DNA of 64,000 bases, taken from Microtetraspora niveoalba. GTDB taxonomy: Bacteria; Actinomycetota; Actinomycetes; Streptosporangiales; Streptosporangiaceae. The notes beneath the pieces are model-generated. The model was not told the DNA's origin and ran no database searches. It was given only the letters and a program-made list of their open reading frames with translations. Position numbers and translations under genes: made by a program. Position 1 is the first letter of the stretch. Each line of letters starts with the position of its first letter. Positions 24,799 through 33,339 of the stretch are shown in pieces. The stretch spans positions 1 to 64,000 of the forward strand of contig NZ_BBYM01000027.1 of the NCBI RefSeq assembly GCF_001570405.1, in the 5' to 3' direction.

Positions 24799-25422
24799 GT
24801 GGACGCCGCACTGCAGTTACGGACCGACGGCCAGCGAGGCCGGATCCTCGCCTCCGTCATCGAACTGGTCTCCGAGATGGGCTACGAGCGGGTACGGCTC
24901 CGCGACGTCGCCAAGCACGCCGGAGTGTCCATCGGAACGCTGCAGCACTACTACGAGACCCGCGACGGCCTGATGCTCGCCGCCTTCGCCCACCACACGG
25001 GCAAGATCGTCCAGGGGCTGGAGGAGATCGCCGGCCGGTACGCCGAGCCGTGGGACCGCATCCGGGGGCTCGTGGAGTACATCACCCAGCCGCGCGGCTT
25101 CCGCAACCGCTGCCTCGCGTTCATGGAGATCGCCGCCGCGTCGGCCAGGGACAAGGAGCTGCGCCGCCTCTTCGGCCTGCAGTACGACGGCTGGCGGGCC
25201 CCGATGAAGGCCGCGATCGAGGAGGGGGTGGCCGCCGGCGCGTTCCGGCTGTCGTCCGACGTGGACGAGACCGTCGACCTGATCCTCACCCAGATCGACG
25301 GCCTGGAGATCGCGGTGGCGACGCAGGTGGCCGGGATGACCCGGACGCGCATGCGCGACGCCCTGCTCCGCGTCATCTCCGTCCACCTCGGCCTGCCGCC
25401 GTACACGCCCGACGCGTCCTAG
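24799..25422 (+). CDS. TetR-family transcriptional regulator
   Basis: The N-terminus is a TetR helix-turn-helix: RGRILASVIELVSEMGY, then VRLRDVAKHAGVSIGTLQHYYETRDGL region. A helical ligand-binding domain follows. I take GTG 24799 (AGAAGGGG upstream) as start, giving 207 residues; the frame is open back to 24682 but that part covers the promoter region. It is divergent from the amine operon, which it probably regulates. Confidence 0.85.
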   Translation: MDAALQLRTDGQRGRILASVIELVSEMGYERVRLRDVAKHAGVSIGTLQHYYETRDGLMLAAFAHHTGKIVQGLEEIAGRYAEPWDRIRGLVEYITQPRGFRNRCLAFMEIAAASARDKELRRLFGLQYDGWRAPMKAAIEEGVAAGAFRLSSDVDETVDLILTQIDGLEIAVATQVAGMTRTRMRDALLRVISVHLGLPPYTPDAS

Positions 25423-25424
25423 GG

Positions 25425-25820
25425 ACGATCGACCCCGCGCGCACCCGCGCCTCGGCGAAAGCCGCCGGCGACGACCCCCGCGACCAGCTCGCCGTCGTGT
25501 TCGACGCCCTCCAGCAGTGGTACGACGACCCGGTCTTCCGCGGTTGCGCGATGCTGAACGCGGCCGCCCAGCACCACGTCGAGCCCGTACGCGCCATCAG
25601 CGCGCGCCATCTCGACCGCTACCTCGAACTGCTGACCGGCATCGCCGAGCGTGCCGGAGCCGCCGATCCACCGGTCCTGGGGCGGCAGTTGTTGATGCTG
25701 GTCGAGGGCGCGACCGTGGTCGCCGCGCACCACGACGGCGCCGGCGCGGGTGAGCACGCCCGCCGGGCCGCGCTCACCCTGCTGTCCGCCGCCTCCGCGG
25801 CCGGCGTCAGGAGCTCGTGA
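25425..25820 (+). pseudogene. Remnant of a second TetR regulator (C-terminal domain only)
   Basis: Directly after the TetR stop, another frame continues for about 130 codons with clear coding character (DQLAVVFDALQQWYDDPVFRGCAMLN, then HLDRYLELLTGIAERAG and RQLLMLVEGATVVAAHH regions). This looks like the ligand-binding half of a TetR protein. No helix-turn-helix part and no ribosome binding site are present, so it is likely the remains of a gene that lost its 5' half. It overlaps the end of helR by 14 bases. Confidence 0.55.
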
Positions 25821-27960
25821 GGATGACGAGGCGCTGGGTCGCCCGGGTCATCGCGACATAGCGGTCGACCGCTCCTTCGATGCCCTCGCCGAACCTCTCC
25901 GGGTCGACGAGGACGACCAGGTCGAACTCGAGCCCCTTCGCCAGCTCCGGGGTCAGCGACCGGACGCGGGACGTCTCCCGGAACGTGGGATCGCCGATGA
26001 CGCAGGCGATCCCTTCGTCGTGCGCGGCGAGCCAGTCGTCCAGGATCGAGCCCAGCTCCGAAGCGGACCCGTGTACGACGGGGACGTCGCCGCCGCGGAT
26101 GGAGGTCGGCACGTTGGCGTCCGGGAGCACGGCCCGGATGACCGGCTCGGCTTCCGCCATGATCTCTCCCGGCGTCCGGTAGTTGACGGTCAGGGAGGCC
26201 AGGTCGATCCGGTCGAGCCCGATCCGGTCGAGCCGTTCCCGCCACGACTCGGTGAACCCGTGCCTGGCCTGGGCGCGGTCGCCGACGATGGTGAAGCTCC
26301 GGGACGGGCAGCGGAGCAGCAACATCCGCCACTCCGCGTCGGTGAGTTCCTGGGCCTCGTCCACGACGATGTGCGCGAACGGGCCGGCGAGCCGGTCCGG
26401 GTCGAGGGTGGGCAGCTCGGACTCGTCGACCAGGTTTCGCTGGAGGTCCTCCCGGCGCAACTGCGTCACGAGGCCCTCGCCGTCGTCGTCGGCCTCGATC
26501 AGGTTGTCGACGACCTGGGCCATGTGCTCGCGCTGGGCGGCGAGAGCGGCTTCCTGCCGGCGTTTGCGTCGTGCCGCCTCCGGGTCGCCGAGCCGCTGCC
26601 GTGCCGCGTCCAGGAGCGGCAGGTCGGACACCGTCCAGGCCTGGGGGTCCTCGCGTTGCAGCTTCCGGACGTCGTCGAGGCTGAGCCAGGGAGCGCACAT
26701 CCGCAGGTAGGCGGGTACGGTCCACAGGTCTCCGACGAGGTCGGCCGCTTCGATCAGCGGCCACGCGCGGTTGAAGGTCGTGAGCAGCTCCCTGTCCCGC
26801 AGCAGCGACTTCCTGAGCAGGTCGGCCGGTGCGCCGCCGTCGTGCTTGTCCACCAGGATCCGGACCAGCTCCTCCCAGATCTGGTCGCGCGCCTCGTTGT
26901 GCGGAGTGCCGGGTTCGGCCGCCTCGAACGCCTCGGCCCAGTCGTCGGGGCTCAGCCGGACGTCGTCGGACCAGGGGGTCGCGATCGTCATCTCCTTGGC
27001 GGGCGGGTTCTCGTAGAACCTGACGGCCGGTTCGATCGCCTTCACCAGGTCCGCGGACGACTTCAGGCGGGCCACGTCGGGGTCGGTCTCGATCCCCGCC
27101 GCGGCTCCCTCGGCGACGAGGTCCCGCAGGGTGCAGGTCTGCACGCCCTCCTCGCCGAGGCTCGGCAGGACGTCGGCGACGTAGGCCAGGTAGGGCTGGT
27201 GCGGGCCGACGAACAGCACGCCGCCGCGGCGGTGACCGAGGCGGGGGTCGGAGTAGAGGAGGTACGCGGAGCGGTGCAGGGCGACGACGGTCTTCCCCGT
27301 ACCCGGGCCGCCGTCGACGACGAGAGCGCCGCGCGATCCCGCGCGGATGATGGCGTCCTGGTCGGCCTGGATGGTGCCGAGCACGTCGCGCATCCGGGGC
27401 GACCGGCTGGAGCCCAGGCTGGCGATGAAGGCGGACTGGTCGTCGAGCGCGGCGTGCCCTTCGAACCCGTCCGGGGTGAACACCTCGTCCCAGTAGTCGC
27501 TGATCCGGCCACGGGTCCAGCGATACCTGCGGCGGCTCGCCAGCCCCATCGGGTTGGCGTGGGTGGCTCCGAAGAACGGCTCGGCCGCGGGGGAGCGCCA
27601 GTCGAGCAGCAGCCGGCGACCCGCGCTGTCCGTGAGGCCGAGCCGTCCGACGTAGACGGGCTCGGAATCGTCCGCGCCGACCATGCGTCCGAGGCACAGG
27701 TCCAGACCGAAGCGACGCAGTACGCGCAGGCGGGCGGTCAGCCGGTGGATCTCCATGTCCCGGTCCAGCGCCTGCCGGCCTTTGCCGCCGGGCGCCCTGC
27801 GCTCGGCCTCCAGGCGGTCGGACAGGTCGGCGATCGACCGCTCGAGGCTCTCCGCGATGGCCGCGAAGTGCCGCTCGTCTCCGGCGATCAGCGTCGGGTC
27901 GGCCTTGCGGGAGAGGCGGCCGGGAAGGTCGAACACGCTGTTGTCAGTCACGGCGTTCAC
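25807..27960 (-). CDS. helR: HelR, RNA polymerase-recycling motor ATPase (HelD-type helicase)
   Basis: HelR-type proteins are superfamily 1 ATPases that pry RNA polymerase off DNA and displace rifamycin, giving tolerance. The 717-residue product has an N-terminal coiled-coil region (residues 25-85), Walker A GGPGTGKT at 217-224, the DEAQ Walker B in HIVVDEAQELTDAEWR, motif III IVGDRAQ, and the C-terminal AKGLEFDLVV and RYVAMTRAT motifs. I choose GTG 27960, with GGAG eight bases upstream. A rifamycin-associated element lies about 160 bases upstream, which supports HelR rather than the general HelD or UvrD helicases. Confidence 0.85.
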   Translation of the reverse strand: MNAVTDNSVFDLPGRLSRKADPTLIAGDERHFAAIAESLERSIADLSDRLEAERRAPGGKGRQALDRDMEIHRLTARLRVLRRFGLDLCLGRMVGADDSEPVYVGRLGLTDSAGRRLLLDWRSPAAEPFFGATHANPMGLASRRRYRWTRGRISDYWDEVFTPDGFEGHAALDDQSAFIASLGSSRSPRMRDVLGTIQADQDAIIRAGSRGALVVDGGPGTGKTVVALHRSAYLLYSDPRLGHRRGGVLFVGPHQPYLAYVADVLPSLGEEGVQTCTLRDLVAEGAAAGIETDPDVARLKSSADLVKAIEPAVRFYENPPAKEMTIATPWSDDVRLSPDDWAEAFEAAEPGTPHNEARDQIWEELVRILVDKHDGGAPADLLRKSLLRDRELLTTFNRAWPLIEAADLVGDLWTVPAYLRMCAPWLSLDDVRKLQREDPQAWTVSDLPLLDAARQRLGDPEAARRKRRQEAALAAQREHMAQVVDNLIEADDDGEGLVTQLRREDLQRNLVDESELPTLDPDRLAGPFAHIVVDEAQELTDAEWRMLLLRCPSRSFTIVGDRAQARHGFTESWRERLDRIGLDRIDLASLTVNYRTPGEIMAEAEPVIRAVLPDANVPTSIRGGDVPVVHGSASELGSILDDWLAAHDEGIACVIGDPTFRETSRVRSLTPELAKGLEFDLVVLVDPERFGEGIEGAVDRYVAMTRATQRLVILTSS

Positions 27961-28118
27961 GTCATCAGCTCCGATCTGGGGTCGCTCGCGACCGGTACGC
28001 ACCAAGACATCCGAACCGGCATGTCGGCGCGGACTCCGCGGCCGTGCGGACACCACCCGCATTTCACGTCCCCCGTTTCCGCAGGTTCTGGCTTCGGCGG
28101 ACGATTCTGCGGCACGAC

Positions 28119-28140
28119 GGGGGTCTTGCCGCAAGCCCCC
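28119..28140 (-). promoter_or_regulatory. Rifamycin-associated element (RAE) upstream of helR
   Basis: The site consists of CTTGC and GCAAG arms around one central base, flanked by five G on one side and five C on the other, with one unpaired base in one flank. This matches the inverted repeat described upstream of rifamycin-inactivating and helR genes in actinomycetes, as I remember it. It stands alone in the 340-base gene-free stretch 27961-28299. The rest of that stretch shows no other gene. Confidence 0.75.
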
Positions 28141-28299
28141 CGGTCCGCTATACGTTGAGAGTGGAAAGGAGCGGTTACTCCCCTTTTCCCGCATCCCCGC
28201 CCTCGCCGATGCCGCTGCCGATGTGCTGACCGCGCGTCATCCGGGGGATCGATTCGACGTCGTCCTGCGCCCGCCCCCGCGTCCGGGGCGTCCCGGTGC

Positions 28300-29592
28300 T
28301 CAGGTTCGCGCCGCCGCGAGGTCCTCCTCGTCGCGGGAGCCGCCCGACTCCAGGCGTCGTACGGCGGGCACCGCGAGCACGAGCGCCGAGGTGGCGACCT
28401 GCCACACCGCGCCGAAGCCCAGGACGGCGGCGACCCCGACCACCGACGCGACCGGCCCCGCGGCGGCCAGGCCGAGCGGGCCGAGGGCGAACGCGCCCAG
28501 CGTGGTGATGGAGGTGACGCGGGCGAGGACCTCGGGCGGCAGATGGCGCTGGTTGGTGGTCGCGTAGAGCACCCCGCAGACGGCGGATCCGACGCCGGCC
28601 ACCAGCGCCGCACCCGCGAGCGGCACCGCGGGCAGGCCGGCCGCCAGGGCGGCCGAGGGCAGCGCCCAGCCGACCGTCGCGACCGTCGCGACCACCAGCG
28701 GGCGGCGGGGCGTCCGGCCTCCCATCGACGCCAGCCCTCCCAGCACGGCGCCCGCGCCGTACAGGGTCATGACCAGCCCCCACTCACGCGCACCCCCGGG
28801 GCGCTGGTGCGCGACCACCGGGCCGAGCACGAGGAACGGCGCCCACACGAGCAGGTTGAACAGCGTGAACTGCGCGGTCGTGACCCACAGCCAGGTGTGG
28901 GAGCGGAACTGCGCCCAGCCCTCGCGCACCGCCGTCCACGCGGGCGTGGCCTCCGCCCCGTCGTCCGGCGCGGTGGGCCGGTCCCTGACCCGCAGCAGCG
29001 CGAGGCAGACGGCTCCCACCGCGTACGTGACCGCGTCGAACGCGATGACCACGCCCGAGCCCAGCGTCGCGACGGCGACTCCCGCGAGGGCGGGCCCGGC
29101 GACCGTCGACGTCGACTGGGCGAGAGCGGCCAGCGCGTTGGCGTCGCGCAGCGTGTCGCCCCGGTGACCGCCGTTCCCGGCGATCCGGGGGATGAGAGCC
29201 GCCTGGGCCGGGTGGGAGAACGCCTCGCCGACGCCCCACAGGGCGACCAGCACGACGAACGTCCAGACGCCGGGACGGCCGACGAGCAGCGCCGCCGCGA
29301 GGGCCGCCTGCGTGGCGCAGCGCAGGATCTCGGAGGCGACCATCACGCGCCGCGGCCCGAGGCGGTCCGCGATCACCCCGCCGACCAGCAGGAACACCAC
29401 CATGGGCACGATCCGGGCGGCCATCACGTAGCCGAGCTCGGCCTCTCCGCCGCCGCTGTCGAGCACCGCGAACGGCGTCGCCACCGACGCCGTCGCCGAG
29501 CCCAGCATCGACACCGCGGCCCCGACGAAGAAGAGCCTGAGGTCGCGATGGGCCAGAGCGGCCAGCCGTCGCCGTGTCCATGTCATCGCCAT
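28300..29592 (-). CDS. MFS transporter, drug-efflux type
   Basis: About twelve hydrophobic segments in 430 residues, with the MFS loop motif DRLGPRRVMV between helices 2 and 3. The N-terminus RRRLAALAHRDLRLFFVGAAVSMLGS is typical of the Enterobactin-exporter/MFS-3 type. The start is uncertain: ATG 29592, an earlier GTG (29598) and an ATG six bases later all lack good ribosome binding sites. It lies upstream of helR on the same strand and might belong to an antibiotic-resistance neighbourhood, but the RAE lies downstream of it. Confidence 0.82.
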   Translation of the reverse strand: MAMTWTRRRLAALAHRDLRLFFVGAAVSMLGSATASVATPFAVLDSGGGEAELGYVMAARIVPMVVFLLVGGVIADRLGPRRVMVASEILRCATQAALAAALLVGRPGVWTFVVLVALWGVGEAFSHPAQAALIPRIAGNGGHRGDTLRDANALAALAQSTSTVAGPALAGVAVATLGSGVVIAFDAVTYAVGAVCLALLRVRDRPTAPDDGAEATPAWTAVREGWAQFRSHTWLWVTTAQFTLFNLLVWAPFLVLGPVVAHQRPGGAREWGLVMTLYGAGAVLGGLASMGGRTPRRPLVVATVATVGWALPSAALAAGLPAVPLAGAALVAGVGSAVCGVLYATTNQRHLPPEVLARVTSITTLGAFALGPLGLAAAGPVASVVGVAAVLGFGAVWQVATSALVLAVPAVRRLESGGSRDEEDLAAART

Positions 29593-29764
29593 GGTCACCA
29601 AGACTGCGCCGCCGCCGGCCGCTCCTGCAACGCTCTGACGCAAGAAGGCTGAGTCCCTTTACTGCATGTTCCGCACGCGTCGGCAGACCCGTCCCGGCCT
29701 GGTATTTTCCGGGGGAACGGCATCGTGCGGCCCTGTTTTTTACTGCGGTAGGTGGGAACACGCC

Positions 29765-30619
29765 ATGACGACACCCCCGGCACCGGTCGAGTACGCCGTG
29801 GCGGTCGACCACTATCTGGCGACGCTGCGGCTCACCGAGGCCTCCCGCCGCGTCTATCGCATCGCCCTGGCGAGCTGGACGTGGCCGCTCGTACGGCGGG
29901 CCGCCCCGCCGGGCCGGGCGCGGCGCGGCGCCGCCGCCCCGATCGTGCCGCTCGCGCTGCTCGACGCCCCGGACGCCGCGGACCGGCTCGCCGACGCCCT
30001 CGCCTGGCGCGCCGCCGTCGCCGATCCGCGTACGGTGAGCCGCGAGCTGTCGATCCTGCGCGGCGCGGTCACCTGGTGGCGGACGCGCGGCTGGGTCCGG
30101 GGCGACCCGCTCGCGCGGCTGCGCGCGCCCGCGACGCCGCGCGCGGCGCCTCGCGGCCTGTCCCCCGAACAGGTCGCCGCGATCTTCGATCTCCCCGCCG
30201 GCCTGCGCGAGCAGGCGTGCTGGCGCCTGGTCTACGAGACCGCCGCCCCCGTCGAGCGCCTGCTCGCCCTCAACGTCGACGACCTCGACCTCGTCCGGCG
30301 GCGGTTGCGCGCGGACCCCGGCGTCCGCTGGGGGCCGGGCGCGGCCCGGCTGCTCCCCCTGCTCCTGGTCGGCCGGAGCCAGGGCCCGGTGTTCCTCGCC
30401 CGCAGGCGGGCCTCTCCCGGCACGCCGGTCCGCGACCGCTGCCCGGTGACCGGACGGGGCCGCCTGTCCTACCGGCGCGCGGCCGAGCTGTTCACGACCG
30501 CGACCCGCCCGCTCGACCCGGACGGGCACGGCTGGACGCTGCGCCGGCTGCGCGCCGCGGGCGTCGCCCATCGGTCCGGCGAGGGGCGCGGCCCGTCAGG
30601 CGGGGCCGTCCCGGCCTGA
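29765..30619 (+). CDS. Degenerate, truncated tyrosine recombinase-like protein
   Basis: The 284-residue protein has a core-binding-like domain (VDHYLATLRLTEASRRVYR, TVSRELSILRGAVTWWRTRGW) and the start of a catalytic domain (LSPEQVAAIFDLP, WRLVYETAAPVERLLALNVDDLDL). The first catalytic Arg is replaced: YETGxR is read here as YETAAP. The HxxR motif is RRLR in WTLRRLRAAG, and the chain ends before the nucleophile Tyr. It is therefore unlikely to recombine DNA. It could be a decayed integrase or a reused DNA-binding protein. No att repeats or phage genes are nearby. Confidence 0.65.
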   Translation: MTTPPAPVEYAVAVDHYLATLRLTEASRRVYRIALASWTWPLVRRAAPPGRARRGAAAPIVPLALLDAPDAADRLADALAWRAAVADPRTVSRELSILRGAVTWWRTRGWVRGDPLARLRAPATPRAAPRGLSPEQVAAIFDLPAGLREQACWRLVYETAAPVERLLALNVDDLDLVRRRLRADPGVRWGPGAARLLPLLLVGRSQGPVFLARRRASPGTPVRDRCPVTGRGRLSYRRAAELFTTATRPLDPDGHGWTLRRLRAAGVAHRSGEGRGPSGGAVPA

Positions 30620-30622
30620 CGG

Positions 30623-30651
30623 GTGCGCGGCGGATCGAGCCCGCCGCGCAC
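30623..30651. terminator. Bidirectional terminator hairpin
   Basis: Perfect 11-base arms GTGCGCGGCGG and CCGCCGCGCAC with a 7-base loop lie between the convergent recombinase-like and gamma-glutamyltransferase genes. There is no long T run, as is usual in this GC range. Confidence 0.75.
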
Positions 30652-30659
30652 CTGTCTTG

Positions 30660-32528
30660 TCACCGCGCGGGGGACACGACCAGGGCGCTGCCGCCGCCTC
30701 GGCGCACCGGCTCGGCGACCGCCTGCACCCGGTCGCGGCCGAGGAACTCCAGTGCGGTGGCGGCGCCGATCTCGGGCGTCGTGGTGAACGTGTGGCCGAG
30801 CGCGGTGAGCGCCGGGCCGTACCGCTCGACGAAGGCGGGCTCGGCCTGCGTCGCGGCGGCGTTGCGCTGCGAGGCGCGGGGCGCGGCGAGCGCCTCGGGC
30901 AGGGACATCCCGAGGTCGAACCGGTTGACGAGGATCTGCAGCACGGTCGTGATGATCGTCGCGCCGCCGGGCGAGCCGACCGCGAGGAGCGGCCTGCCGT
31001 CCTTGAGCACGATCGTGGGAGCCATCGACGAGCGGGGCCGCTTGCCTGGTCCGGGCAGGTTGGGGTCCCCGGGGGCCGGGCCGAACGTGAAGTCGGTCAG
31101 CTCGTTGTTCAGCAGGAACCCGCGCCCCGGCACGACGATGCCGTTGCCGCCGGTCTGCTCGATGGTGATGTTGTACGCGACGACGTTGCCCCACCTGTCG
31201 GCCACGACCAGGTGCGTGGTCTCCGGACCCTCCGGCTTCTCCTCCTGAGCGCCCTTCTCCTGGGCCCCCTTGTCCGGAGCCGTCGTGTCCCGGCCGCCCG
31301 CGGGGGACGCCGCCGGGCAGGGGGCGTACGTCCCGTCGGGCGTGCCGGGCGGGGCCGGGTTCGGCATGGCCGCCGGGCCGATGAGGCAGGCCCGCTCCTT
31401 GGCGAACCCCTCCGACAGCAGCTCGTCCAGCGGCACGTCCACGTACGCGGGGTCGCCGACGTACGCGTTCCGGTCGGCGAAGGCCAGCCTGGACGCCTCC
31501 AGGTACGCGTGCAGCGGGGCCGCCGCGGTCTCGCCCGTCGCGGCGAGGATGCCGAGCGCCTCGCCGACGGTGGAGCCGCCCGACGACGGCGGCGCCATGC
31601 CGTACACGTCGAGCCCGGAGACCGTGACGTGCGTCGGCGGGCGTTCGATCGCCCGGTACGCCCGCAGGTCGGAGAGCTCCATCAGGCCGGGCCTGATCAC
31701 GCGGGACGAGCCGGGCGTGACCGGCGGGCGCTTGACCGTGGCGACGACCTCCGCGCCGAGCGCTCCGCCATACAGCCAGGAGGGGCCGCGCCTGCCCAGC
31801 TCCCGGTACGTCGCGGCGAGGTCGGGGTTGCGCAGCACGGACCCGACCGCGGGCGGGCTCCCGCCGGGCAGGTAGAGCCGCGCGGTGGAGGTGAAGTCCT
31901 TGAACCGGTCGGCGTTCTCCGCCGTCTGGTCGTGGAACGTCTGGTCGACGACGAATCCGCGCTCCGCGACCTGGATCGCGGGCCGCAGGGCCCGGCTGAG
32001 CGGCATCGTGCCGAACCGGCGGAGCGCGAGGTCCCACTGCGCGACGCTGCCGGGCACGCCGGCCGAGAGCCCGCTCGTCACCGCCTCCGCGAACGGGACG
32101 CCCTCGAACGCGGTGGCGGTCATGGCCCGGGGCGCGGTCTCCCGGCCGTCGATCGTGGAGACGCTTCTCTTCCGGGCGTCGTAGTGGACGAGGAAGCCGC
32201 CGCCCGCGAGACCGGCCGAATACGGCTCCGTCACGCCGAGGGTGGCCGCCGCCGCGACGGCGGCGTCCATCGCGTTCCCGCCCTGTTTGAGGATCTTCAG
32301 TGCCGCCTTGCTGGCGTCCAGGTCCACGGTGGCGACCGCGCCGCCGTACCCCTCCGCGACCGGGACCTTTCCGGCCCCGGCGTGCGGCGGCGCCTGCGGG
32401 AGGCGCGGGAGTGCGGTCTCCGGCGTCGCGTGGGCGGGGGGTGCGACGAGACCGGTGATCGAGGTGACAGAGGTGACGAGGACGAGCGTGAGAGGCGCGA
32501 CGGCGCCGCGATGTGCCTTGATCCGCAT
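30660..32528 (-). CDS. ggt: Secreted gamma-glutamyltransferase (glutathione hydrolase)
   Basis: The proenzyme cuts itself in two at a Thr that becomes the nucleophile; the visible site is ETTHLVVAD with Thr437 as nucleophile. Residues 1-35 form a signal peptide ending near PAHAT. GNAMDAAVAAAATLGVTEPYSAGLAGGGF and the PPSSGG turn near 315 are conserved. A 30-residue Lys/Glu/Ala-rich insertion lies just before the cut site. I chose ATG 32528, with GGAGG six bases upstream, instead of an ATG 24 bases earlier. It would degrade extracytoplasmic gamma-glutamyl peptides. Confidence 0.92.
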   Translation of the reverse strand: MRIKAHRGAVAPLTLVLVTSVTSITGLVAPPAHATPETALPRLPQAPPHAGAGKVPVAEGYGGAVATVDLDASKAALKILKQGGNAMDAAVAAAATLGVTEPYSAGLAGGGFLVHYDARKRSVSTIDGRETAPRAMTATAFEGVPFAEAVTSGLSAGVPGSVAQWDLALRRFGTMPLSRALRPAIQVAERGFVVDQTFHDQTAENADRFKDFTSTARLYLPGGSPPAVGSVLRNPDLAATYRELGRRGPSWLYGGALGAEVVATVKRPPVTPGSSRVIRPGLMELSDLRAYRAIERPPTHVTVSGLDVYGMAPPSSGGSTVGEALGILAATGETAAAPLHAYLEASRLAFADRNAYVGDPAYVDVPLDELLSEGFAKERACLIGPAAMPNPAPPGTPDGTYAPCPAASPAGGRDTTAPDKGAQEKGAQEEKPEGPETTHLVVADRWGNVVAYNITIEQTGGNGIVVPGRGFLLNNELTDFTFGPAPGDPNLPGPGKRPRSSMAPTIVLKDGRPLLAVGSPGGATIITTVLQILVNRFDLGMSLPEALAAPRASQRNAAATQAEPAFVERYGPALTALGHTFTTTPEIGAATALEFLGRDRVQAVAEPVRRGGGSALVVSPAR

Positions 32529-32621
32529 AAGTGACCTCCGTAGATCACTCAAGCATGACCGAGCGGGTCAGAAAGCGCCATGGTGTGAGCCCGCCCGTCC
32601 GGGCGCGCAGCGGTACGGGGG

Positions 32622-33203
32622 CTACGAAGCCTCGGGCGCCCGCAGGTTCCCCAGCGCCGGGGCGAGCCGGGCGATCTCGGCGAGCATCGCGTCGGCGGCC
32701 TGGGTCATGACGTCGTTCGGCCGCACACGCCCCTCCTCGTCCAGGAACTCGCGGACGAACGGGATGGTGACCGCCTCGACGACGGGCAGCATCTTCAGGC
32801 CGGAGACGACCTGCTTGAGCATCTGCACGGCGCGGGTGCCCGCGGACACGCCGCCGTAGCTCACGAAACCGGCCGGCTTGTACTGCCACTCGCCGTGCAG
32901 GAAGTCCAGGGCGTTCTTGAGCACCGCGTTGAAGCTGTGGTTGTACTCCGGGGTGACGAACACGAACGCGTCGGCGCGCTCGACCGTCGCGCTCCACTCC
33001 TTGGTGTGCGGGTGGACGTACTGGCGAAGGCGCGGGTGGTGCGGCTCGTCCAGGAACGGCAGGTTCACCTCGGCGAGGTCCACGATCTCGACGTCGAAGA
33101 CGTCCTGGGCGACGGCGCGGTCGCGGAACCACTCCGCCACCGGGAGGCCGACCCGGCCGGGACGGGTGCTCGCCACGATGATCTGCAGAATCGGCCTGGA
33201 CAT
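32622..33203 (-). CDS. NADPH-dependent FMN reductase
   Basis: The 193-residue flavodoxin-like protein starts with IIVASTRPGRVG (phosphate-binding loop) and has the FMN loop TPEYNHSFNAVLKNALDF and SYGGVSAG. Such enzymes reduce flavins or quinones with NADPH. AAGGAG precedes the ATG. An inverted repeat just upstream suggests control by a small repressor such as a MarR- or HxlR-type protein. Confidence 0.9.
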   Translation of the reverse strand: MSRPILQIIVASTRPGRVGLPVAEWFRDRAVAQDVFDVEIVDLAEVNLPFLDEPHHPRLRQYVHPHTKEWSATVERADAFVFVTPEYNHSFNAVLKNALDFLHGEWQYKPAGFVSYGGVSAGTRAVQMLKQVVSGLKMLPVVEAVTIPFVREFLDEEGRVRPNDVMTQAADAMLAEIARLAPALGNLRAPEAS

Positions 33204-33223
33204 AACGCTCCTTATGTTGCGCG

Positions 33224-33250
33224 CCGAAAATCGGTTGAAACTTCAACATA
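33224..33250. promoter_or_regulatory. Nested inverted repeat before the FMN reductase gene
   Basis: GTTGAA and TTCAAC (33234-33247, two bases between) form a tight dyad. TATGTTG (33224) and CAACATA (ending 33250) add an outer pair overlapping it. The site lies 20-50 bases upstream of the reductase start codon, the right place for a repressor operator. Confidence 0.45.
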
Positions 33251-33339
33251 TCGTGCGCCCCGGAGTACTCCCGAAGGTGTATCCACAGGTCCGGCGGTGG
33301 GCGGATGAAGCGGTCGGCCGCAGTGGCTAGCGTGCTGAT

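Noticed and set aside
29765-30619. Integrase of a genomic island spanning the helR region
   Set aside because: The protein lacks catalytic residues, and no attachment repeats, tRNA or phage genes were found around it.
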